Shown here: positions 55,353 through 64,000 of the stretch, one piece after another | Position numbering within the stretch: the stretch's first letter is position 1 | How the letters are laid out: each line of letters begins with the position of its first letter | Source: Spinellus fusiger | Taxonomy: Eukaryota; Mucoromycota; Mucoromycetes; Mucorales; Phycomycetaceae | Assembly (NCBI GenBank): GCA_025094145.1 | Contig: JALLLS010000006.1 | Span: 62,001-126,000 of the forward strand | Length of the DNA stretch: 64,000 nt | Direction: 5' to 3' | Translations under genes and position numbers: made by a program | Notes under the pieces: generated by a model | Told to the model about the DNA's origin: nothing | The model's database searches: none | The model's input: the letters and a program-made list of their open reading frames with translations, nothing else

Positions 55353-57618
55353 CAATAATAATAGTAATAATAATAACAATAATAATAATAATAATAATAA
55401 TACAACTGCCAATACACTTACCCGCATGACATTCAAATGTTTCGAAATAGGCATGACGCTGGTTTTGATCGTTGGAACACTCGTGAATGAGAAGGTTACT
55501 TTGGATACAAAAGGGGGTTCTGGTGATGTCAATATTTTGAATAGAATCTTCCCAGAGAGATGTGTTAATTCTGCCTTCACATCAATGGGTGCCTTGATTC
55601 CTGTTTTGAACCGGAGAGCAATGCCTGAAGGTGTAGAAAAGAGCCCATGTTGGCCAGAAGAAGTGCTTGCTGAGCTGGAAATCAAACAGAAAGAAGCTTC
55701 ACCAAGCTTTTTTTTTATATGAATATGAATATGTAGATGTAGATGTATATTTTTAAATGTAGGAAGAGAGATAGGTATTTGTCAATGATATCAAGTGGAG
55801 GGGTTGGCCACTGTCATTTCTCCTATTATAATACGCTCTTACTTACAATAGATTCCTTTGTCTGCTCAGCACTTGGAGGATAGACACGGATTCTATGGCA
55901 CAGAGGAGTGGTGTTTAGAATAAGAAGAGGCGGGTTATTCGCCATGTCTTTTTAATGCATAGGTAACCAATGTGAACATACTTTTGGATAATAGGAGATT
56001 GAGTACCAATATCGAAGTCTGACACTTTAACGGCATTCTGTCAATAGTGTCCTCCGTGAGTATTCTGCATAGTCACACTCAAATGGAGACCCCGAATCAT
56101 CCATTCAATAAATACCCCAAATAGGTATTAACTTATTCCTATCAAGAAACAACTTACCACAATGGCACTGGGTGACACGCTGAGCAGAGCATCTTCGAGA
56201 ATATCCTCGACACAAGCAAATATGCATGGGTCAATGCTTCTCCATATCTTGTGGACAATAAAGTTCAGCCACTCAACACTCTCTCCACTTGGCTCGTACA
56301 GCTAGTGTTGGGGTCAAATGAGGGTGTATGGGTGTGTTTTGCACAGGAGTGAATAACAAGTCCTACTGTTTGTCTAAACAGAGTCCTCCAGCCAAAGCAG
56401 GATGTATGGAATGTTTTCCTTTCCTCTTACTTACCATGGATGTACCCTGTACTTTCTCTCGTTGCCATTCTAAGCCTTTCATTGACTCGGTGCTCACTAC
56501 CTTGTAAGCCATGACACCTACCACAATGAATAAAGGCAGGGTGAATAGGAGCACAGAGATAGACTGCAAATAAAAGAAAGTAAAATAAAGTATAGTAAAG
56601 TATAGTATAGTATAGTATAGTATAGTAAAATAATAAAAAGGTCAACTTACACCCTCCAATCACCAGTAGACCCAATGCCATTCCAAAATGAGCCCTTCCA
56701 ATAAGATAGCATAGAATACCCCCCCACAGCATATATTTCAATGCAGTGGTCTCCAGTCCTTTCATCATCTCAGAGAGAGGCATGGGATCCAGGGGCTGAG
56801 GGAATGATAGCTTATAACATCTCTTTGGAAGGTCCTCTATTGTGTAGGACAGGGGGTTCTTCTCTTGGGATGTGTCCTTTGGGCCAGTGTCACCTAGTCC
56901 AGGTGCTGTGGAGAAAGTCTTTTCTACTGTCTCATCTGAGTTGTTATCTCTTGTGTCTTGTGTAAAACGGGTGATACTTGGGCACACAGAAGAAGAGTGT
57001 CCTACACAAGTACCAAGTAAATATGGGCATTGGGGACGGGCATTGGGCAGGGTATAAGATCAGCAAGGAAAAAAGATTTAGGCCTCTTCCTTCTTTCCAC
57101 ATACTTGGACTGTTCTCTAAAGAAGCCCCTTCAAAGAGGCAAGCGTGGGCTGCAGTGTCTGGAGCATGAGGTGTCTTTGCATAGGCCTGATCAGAGGGAT
57201 GATCTCCTGAAGATGCATACTGTTCTGAACAAGATGTTGGCTCTGTAACAAGAGGAGCAAGAGTAGAAACATCGGACCTTCTGTTTTGTAGGTCGCCCCG
57301 ATGAAGTATCTCAGTGAAATGATCATTCTTTAGGTTTTTGTAGGTGTCACTAGGAAGAGTGTCCAGTGTACTGTGCTTGTCCTCCATGGCCAGAGAGGTG
57401 CATACACTGCTGTCATCTGAGCTTTCATTATCATTGATACCCTGCAATGTCTGGTTGATTCTGTAGAGCGATCTATCTTCTGAATGAAGTGTGTCTTTGT
57501 AGGGTCTCTCTGAAGGTTCTAATTCTGTGGGTGAGCTTGTCAAAGTAGCCACCTGAGCCGTGCTTTGGCTGTCTTTAGGGTGCATTGCGAGTGTTATTGA
57601 CTTTTTATATTGTTCCAT
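52615..57618 (-). CDS. SMP and multi-C2 membrane-contact-site protein (tricalbin/Mug190-like)
   Basis: Fifteen exons on the minus strand (57105-57618, 56664-57001, 56435-56563, 56158-56301, 55982-56037, 55847-55892, 55422-55706, 54995-55181, 54770-54898, 54488-54662, 54223-54389, 53943-54121, 53704-53856, 53540-53657, 52615-53462) give 1155 residues. An acidic, Ser/Thr-rich N-terminus (1-260) leads to a hydrophobic hairpin (about 255-310: YMLWGGILCYLIGR and ISVLLFTLPLFIVVGVMAY). A synaptotagmin-like mitochondrial lipid-binding (SMP) domain follows (about 325-540: ESVEWLNFIVHKIWRSIDP...). Then come C2-like segments: VIKVNIRQA...NPRWDEVLYI and GILSVQMTQAVELEIADPG, plus a weaker one. The tail is charged. 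Such proteins tether ER to other membranes and move lipids. The exon 2 donor is uncertain: a strong GTAAGT at 56650 is out of frame, so a weaker GTGATT was used. Confidence 0.8.
55318..55402. repeat. AAT trinucleotide microsatellite in an intron
   Basis: About 27 AAT-type units with a few AAC and AGT variants lie inside intron 7 of the SMP/C2 gene. They create spurious poly-Asn and poly-Leu frames on the two strands. Confidence 0.9.
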
Positions 57619-58544
57619 CTCAAGTCACTAGGGATTTGGATAAAGAGACAGGATGAATAGAAGAAAAAGAGAAATACGCTGCTGTTCATTATGATTTCAT
57701 TTTATAGTCATCTTTGATTTAACTCGTAACTTGTAAAGGAAAAGTTGATTTCCAACAGTCAATGCACACTAGCACTGGCACAATTGAGTCAGAAAGACAC
57801 TTTCCTACTCTTGACTCTAGTCCTTTCTTTAAAGGATAAAAGAAGAAGAGATGTCAATGTAAATAAGCATGCCTATCAATAGACAAGTGTCCTAAAGAAA
57901 CACAACTTCCCCTCAACTTGCATCCACAGCCTTGTCAAAATGAAGTTGAATAGTAAATGAGATAAATAAAACAGTAAATAAAATACTAAATAAAAAGGCT
58001 GTGCATATCAAATCTTCTTCCACAGGTAAACTGTACTCATTTCCTTTCAGTTTTGAGTTCTTAATGGAAAGTATTTATTTATTTCAACTCCCACTATAGT
58101 GCTTTTATTTTATTTAGGTTTTAATACAGAACAACTTGTGTCCACACCTAAAAGAATCGAACAAAAGCAATCTTGTGTTTCTTTTTTCTTTCTTTCTCTT
58201 AGATGCTCCTTAGTTAAGATCAACAAAACAGTAAGAATAGATATAATAAATAAGAATAGATAATAATAATAATCTCACAAAAAGATAGTGAGCTTCTTCT
58301 GGATTCTTGTCTTGAACTAATGCCTATTAATCATCATGCTCCAGTCTATGCTATAAGTTATAGTAATATTAAGGGTTGTAGAGAGTCACGCATGACCTCT
58401 TAAAGATACCTCTCTTATTCTGTTGGAAATAGAAGTGCAGAAAAGTCTTCCCTATGAAAGGTCTCGTCATGTCGGAGTATGGAAGAAGCTATAAATTCAT
58501 AATTTTAGATCCATTTACTTCACTTTTTGTAGTGACAAACTATT
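57619..58544. promoter_or_regulatory. Divergent promoter region, SMP/C2 gene and FAN1
   Basis: The two genes start back to back 926 bp apart. No coding region is seen in between. Defined operator motifs were not recognised. Confidence 0.45.
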
Positions 58545-61500
58545 ATGCATATCTCTTTAAAAGAGAACACTATGGAGGAAGTCAATAAGAAAAAGACCAA
58601 TGAGATCGATACAAAGAATAAGGAAAAGACTCAGAGTATGATCTCTAGTTTCTTTGCCTCTCAGAAGAAGGAATTTACCAAAGAAGAAGAGGAAGAAGAA
58701 CAGTCTGCTTTGGCAGAGGAATCCAAAGCTATGACAATGACTGATACGAGGGTCCCTATGCCTACTACAGACATCTGTGACCCTGAGAATAATACAGCCA
58801 CAGATGATTTCTCTTCCAAAGTGGAAAGTGAGCTTATCTCAGGTAATGTCAAAGCATGTCTATACTGAAGCATTAAAAGATATTAAAGAGAGCGACACCA
58901 GTACAACAAAAGACAGTGTGGATGCTATTGAACATGGTAAAGAAAAAACTACCCATTCCATTAGCTGTGTTGAAGTCAAGGCCAGTACCAGCACCAGTAC
59001 CAGCACTAGTGCAGACATTGACGCAGAAAATGATGGCTCAACGGTCCCTACCGCAGTGTATACAGAAGAAATGGACCTGATTTTGGAGACAGTCATGAAT
59101 GGCGGTGAAAAACATCTATTCTCTGAAGCTGAAATTGAAATATTCAACACCTATCAAGGTCTAAGCGGTAAGTAAGGACGCTGTGGCATCTCCAAAGTTC
59201 TCTCCCTACTCTCTTCTTCTCCAATCCACTCCCTCTGTTTATTTATCAGAAAAAGCCCCAGACAATATTCTATATGGATCTAGGCTTAACTAGTCACGAG
59301 AGAATGATAAACTTACATGTTTTATTATGATTGAATGGTCTTATCCTAGTCAACGCCAAGCACTTGATAGTTCGACTGTGTCTGCGAGTGAATGCTTGGC
59401 ACAGAGCCAGCAAACTCAAGTACCATGATAATCCTTCTGATCTATCCCAGGCTATTGGCCAACTTTGTGATGTTGGATTTGCCTACAATGAGAACTATAT
59501 ATCGGACAACAAGGAGTTTATCTCATATTTAACTATTCCTGAACTGGTATCACTTGCTAAAAAGCACCAGATCCCTCTGTGTAGTGAGGATAAGGTAAGT
59601 CAATGAAGGATAATTGAAGATAGATCAATGAACACTAACAAAACCTGTCTTACCCATGATAGCAATTAAAGAGTCGCATAATAAATGCAATTGAAGCACA
59701 CTTGACTTCTACGACGACAATGGATTCTTATTGCGGCATAGTCAAGGATCAGCAGAAGAAGGCAGGCTTTCTAAAGTCAGTCATTGAGCAGACAGGTAAG
59801 CCTCCTTTCTTTCTATTTTTCTATCTAGCAGTCTATCTAGCAAGTGGTGGATCCTGTATGATTCAGTCAGAAAGAAATGATGGGCTGACATTTGAGAACA
59901 TAGGCCCCTGTGTTAGAATTAATCAGGAAACCTATGAATGCTTTCATCGACTCATGACTGTCTATTACCGTATCACCCATCTTAAAGGCTATAATCCTAT
60001 GCAAAATGCCATTCTTGGCCGCACAAACACACACGTATTTCCAAAATACAAGATATGTCGATCAAAGTCAATCTGGAATTCAAGAGATGATTTTCTGGAC
60101 TATATTGAAGCATTGCGTATTTATTCCCTATTCCAGAATCAAAGAGAACTTTTCTCAAAGGAAAAAAGAAAATGCCAAAAGACAGTGAAGAATTGGATGA
60201 GAGAGCACGGAAATATTCTTTTACTTGATGCCTGGAAAACCTGCTATGAACGCATTGAACTATGGGAGCATTTGATAAGTAAGGCAAAAGAAAAGCAGAT
60301 GAAAATGCCTGATCGCACCCACGCCATGTCAAGATTTGATGCAGGTATTTACTTGTTTATTCTTTTTGTCTTTGCATATGGAAAAGGAGTACGTCTAGCT
60401 ATTCACAGTATAGGATGCTGAATTCTACATGCTCACTCTATCTTTTTTTTTTAAAAAAAAAACAGCTTCTGTTTATACGCACATGTTTATAAGTGCAATA
60501 AAGCTACTTTCTACAATGAAAATGCCTTCTGTCGAGCTCCAGATAATCGACATACTACTTGATCAGAACCTCTACTATACTTCTATGAGAGGATACTTCC
60601 ATGAACGTAGGATTCTTTTGATGCTTTCACAGAAAGGTCCAAATAAAAAGATCCACAACAAGAATGCGTTGGCAGCATGTATCAGCGCAATACAGGATCG
60701 TCATACACATCAAAGTAAGAGATACTATTTATACTCTTTTTCTTTCTTTTCTTCTTTCCTGATAAATCTACTGATTCTTACACTTATTCTGATAGAGTAT
60801 CACAGGAAGATCCACAAGAAAATCAATGATTTGGAGATAGAGCTTGGTATATCGTGGTATGAACGACACGACTTTTCACACTTGAAACAAAAACCGATTG
60901 AGAAGAATTATATTTCTGGTAACTGTTTATAGAAAATAACTTAAGGATAGTCTATTATATCTCATTACTTTTCTTTTTCTAGGAAAGAAGATTAAGGCAG
61001 TCTCCTCCAACAAGAGATTATCATGGTGTGTGAAGGAAGGTGAAGTCTGTACTGTAGAAGAAGTTGCTCTGGATAACTATCATAAACAAGGGTATAAGGG
61101 GTAAGTTGTTTACTACAAGTATAGGTGCATCTACAGGATTCTAAGGACCACTGTCTACCTCTTTCTTTCCTTTTTTGTAGTATCTATTCAGAAAACACTA
61201 TCCTCACAACCCTGGTAAGTAAACGTACCTCTTGTTTTACATTGGATCTTCAATTAAAAAAAAACCTTTTCTGTATGCGATGGATACATATAAATACAGT
61301 TCATGCTGCTATTTTGGGATATTATCTTTGCGCCCATACCTGGTGCGTTTGAGACTGCCTACCAAAAGCTACCACTTGACTTTTACTCGGAAGTATTCTA
61401 TATTAGTAAGTTGGGACTACAAAACAATATTCATCAAACAATTATGTACTAAATGCTTATGATTTTGATGATTTAGGTCGTTGTGATATGATCAATCAGC

Positions 61501-62055
61501 GTGTAGAAGAGATCAGTCAAGGCCAGCATCTAGGACTGATCACTGAGGTCTTTGAAAGAGAGAAGCTCCTGGAAACAGCATGTATAGAAATCAACTGGAA
61601 TTTGGAACCTCAAGATATGCTTGAGATAGCAGAGGTAAGATTGTCTTTATTACCATCATGTAACTTCTCTTTTCTCTATAGTCTATCGGTTCATCTGGTC
61701 TTGCTTATATTTGTAAATTAATGGCAGAGGATTTCAGAAACCATAAGATGGGGATGCCTGACTTGTGGTAAGTATAAATAAATAGAGGTATCAAGTACAT
61801 GAAAATCTCATAGTGAGCTTAGTTGTTGGAACTATGAAGAAAAGACCTGCTTATTTGTAGAAGGTAAAAAGTATCTATAGAAATGTATAAACTAGTATCA
61901 GATTCTTATCATCATTTACTATAGTGAAGGGACCTAATGATTTCTTATCTGACGCACAAAAAGTTTGGTTGGATTTGCTGACCACTCAAGAAATTCCAGT
62001 TGAAGTATGCTATGTGCGTGCCAGTACACAGACAGATATAACTGCATCTATCTAA
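58545..62055 (+). CDS. FAN1: FAN1 structure-specific DNA repair nuclease
   Basis: Fourteen exons are modelled (58545-58820, 58855-59167, 59350-59594, 59663-59795, 59841-60344, 60466-60714, 60796-60918, 60983-61100, 61181-61214, 61300-61405, 61477-61634, 61682-61767, 61814-61863, 61925-62055), about 841 residues. The disordered N-terminus carries QSMISSFF at 30-37, a PCNA-binding-type motif. A FAN1 core starts at LFSEAEIEIFNTYQGLS; a SAP-like helix (TIPELVSLAKKHQIPLC) and a TPR-like middle follow. The C-terminal VRR-NUC domain has FETAYQKLPLDFYSEVFY, the catalytic GMPDL and FVEVKGPNDF (PD-(D/E)XK), then PVEVCYV. FAN1 is a 5' flap endo/exonuclease for interstrand crosslinks and repeat stability. 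No N-terminal UBZ zinc finger is seen. The exon 1/2 link is uncertain because the frame changes at about 58821-58854. Confidence 0.9.
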
Positions 62056-63539
62056 AAAAAAGTCAATAACATCAACCTAGTATAATTGCATATACCAGGG
62101 AATCTTGGATGATATTGTTCTATTTCTTTTATCTTGACTACATTTTCTTAAACAGAAAATTTGTTTCAGAAGTCTTCCTGCTTTCTATTATTTCAATTTC
62201 AACTCTGACTTTCCAGTTCAAATAGTCATCTACAAGCTCGCATACTATTTTGAAAGGATGGCAATGATAAAGAGATGTTCTGGTTCTGGTTTTGATTGAT
62301 CTTTTATAACATTTGAAAGATAGAGTATGTCTCTACCTACAGAGATCTGTGAAAAAGAAAGAGATATAGAAAAACTTGAGTTGTGCCTTGTTATCTAAAG
62401 CACTTTATTCAATTTCAAGGTTAAAGAAATATGTTTACTATATCTTTTCAAGGCTTTGGTTTTAAACATAGCCATAAACTTATTTAATACAAGTTCACCG
62501 TTAAATATAAGATTTCTTGATAACACACTTAAGTATTACAGATAGAGATAAAAAAAACTGTCCTTCTATAGTTAGTTCATTTAAGATTGCAGAAGTAAAT
62601 AAGTCTCTCTAAAAGAAGGAAAACTAAGACACTGCATTTACAACTTGCTAAATAATATTTTATTGTTTGCTTTGGTGGATAATATTTGCTTAGAAAGCCC
62701 CACCTCTTGTTTTTTGTAGAAATAAGGCATAATAATTCGATACATCAAGTGTACAGGTCTTTAATATAAAATTAGACGATGAAAGAATTAGTTGAACATT
62801 TAAAAATTGATTCGATGATTGTGAATATATTTTGTATAATAAAATCCAGGAAACACACTTCATTTCCACTTTTTAGATAGCTTACCTGTACCACGGGTTT
62901 CTTTCAATCATACAGCCAAGGCTCAATCAATCACTGGCAAGGAAAAACATAGAGATGGACCAGAAGGTTTGATTTTCTATTGATTCCAGTTTCATCTTTG
63001 GTGTCATGTCTTCTTTTATGGTATTTACAAGTGTACTCTGAGTATATATCATTTTTACTTGAAAAAATTCCTAGGTTGAGATGTAATATCATAGATGTAG
63101 GATATATTTATCTTTGTGCTTCCATAGAGAGACATGTGTTGAGCAACTGGTAGTTTGATAAGAATATAAGACGTATGCATTATCTTTCAGTAGGTTGATC
63201 ACTCTTATTTGACACATGTCAGATGTGAGTCTTAATTTACCAGAAGCACTAATATCTCTGAATCTCTTCTTAACAAGTGATAAAAAGACTTCATGGAGAA
63301 AATCTTTGTTTATACAGTTATTTAAAACAGATCTATTCTCACTTTAGAGTTGATAGATCAAAGTACAATAGGTAAAAGAAAATGGTTCAAGTTTTTGTTT
63401 TTTTCGACTGTTTTCTGTAACATGTTCTTCTACTTTTTTTATTATTATAAAAAAGATATATTCAACATAGAATGGAGACTTTAAACTTATATAAAATATA
63501 GATAAAATCAAAATAATAATAGACATAAGTTCATTAGAT
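62056..63539. other. Intergenic AT-rich DNA
   Basis: No gene or repeat was recognised downstream of FAN1. Confidence 0.4.
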
Positions 63540-64000
63540 AAAAAAGTATAAGTAGCAGGTACTGCTATCCATTGCTTCAATGACAACCTTGTATCTCCGA
63601 GGCATGTTATCAATAAAGCTGCGATCTTTTCTATGAGTATTATTTTTGTCATTAGAGCAACAAGGCAGTCTATGGATATTGAAGAGTATTTCAGGCAGTC
63701 ATCTTCTTTTGAATCTCATGGTCCAAAATATCCTAAAAGTTATCTATAGGGCTTTGGGAAGACCTGTCTTTTATTGTGACCACACTCGTTTCCTTATTCT
63801 ATTCTTTTATCACCTTGCACTTATGGTTACTGGAATTATCTTCCTGAAGAAGATAACCTATTTCTGAGATCATTTCAGCTCTATGGGTCAGTTCATGAGA
63901 TTTTTCTTCCTTCAAGGACTCAATGTATTTAGGGACATCAATATTGCTCTTTACTGGACATAGAACCCCCACACCATCACCCTACCACTACCAAAAGTCA
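63540..64000 (-). pseudogene. Decayed Tc1 transposase relic, cut by the window edge
   Basis: Read on the minus strand, 63640-63545 encodes a recognisable Tc1 C-terminus (FIDNMPRRYKVVIEAM). Sequence near 63950-63980 gives a GRVMVWGF-like segment that normally lies between the first two catalytic acids. Multiple stops lie between them. Order and spacing fit a Tc1 transposase of about 340 codons that begins beyond the right edge. Confidence 0.6.

Noticed and set aside
55278..55722. Long frames encoding poly-Asn (+) and poly-Leu/Tyr (-)
   Set aside because: They are produced by the AAT microsatellite in an intron of the SMP/C2 gene; the flanking part is the antisense of a real exon.
56427..56560. 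Extension of SMP exon 2 through the TATAG-rich intron (frame ending in YIHGK)
   Set aside because: It breaks the hydrophobic hairpin and runs into a stop when joined to the next exon; the alternative frame links cleanly to the SMP domain.
1..64000. CRISPR arrays, rRNA genes, bacterial operons
   Set aside because: None was seen; spliceosomal introns throughout show a eukaryotic nuclear sequence.

Overview
This is a 64-kb piece of nuclear DNA from a fungus, most likely an early-diverging one of the Mucoromycota (Mucorales type). The basis is very AT-rich DNA, genes with many short GT-AG introns (mostly 40-150 nt), fungal orthologues (IMP2, SEN54, CTK3, a DSS1/cyt-4-type RNase II, FAN1), a CYP509-like P450, and abundant Tc1/mariner and LINE elements. 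The species cannot be named from this window. No rRNA, tRNA or CRISPR array was recognised by eye.

Layout, left to right. 1-1260: decayed 3' end of a LINE. 1.3-1.9 kb: first copy of a non-coding dispersed repeat. 2.0-4.8 kb: mitochondrial RNase II-family exoribonuclease (+). 5.06-13.6 kb: transposon block. It holds a 5'-truncated LINE (-), a decayed Tc1 element (+), a nearly intact 5.2-kb LINE (+), and a second Tc1 family (-). 14.6-16.6 kb: cytochrome P450 (+). 17.6-18.1 kb: internally deleted Tc1 element. 18.1-23.2 kb: IMP2 (-) and SEN54 (-), bracketed by two inverted copies of the dispersed repeat. 24-25.5 kb: a 460-residue unknown protein with a possible PD-(D/E)XK core. 26-33.8 kb: satellite-like tandem repeats, nested and deleted transposons, a palindromic MITE and other relics. 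33.8-37.4 kb: gene-free AT-rich DNA. 37.5-39.9 kb: secreted polysaccharide lyase family 8 (+). 40.5-41.8 kb: CTK3 (+). 44.1-45.3 kb: alpha-arrestin (+). 45.6-47.4 kb: inositol polyphosphate 5-phosphatase (-). 47.4-50.6 kb: no convincing gene. 50.6-52.0 kb: sulfide:quinone oxidoreductase (-). 52.6-57.6 kb: 15-exon SMP/C2 membrane-contact protein (-). 58.5-62.1 kb: FAN1 nuclease (+). 63.5-64 kb: another Tc1 relic.

The genes do not form one pathway. Three products are mitochondrial (DSS1-like, IMP2, SQR). Two act on RNA or transcription (SEN54, CTK3), two on phosphoinositide or lipid handling (5-phosphatase, SMP/C2 protein), and one on DNA repair (FAN1). The most interesting signal is in the transposon block. 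Both copies of the same LINE end at the sequence ACTGTA, which is also the terminus of the Tc1 element lying between them. This suggests a LINE that homes to Tc1/mariner ends.

Exon-intron models were built by hand from GT/AG sites, reading phase and family resemblance. Unless stated otherwise the phases close without internal stops; ambiguous junctions are flagged.
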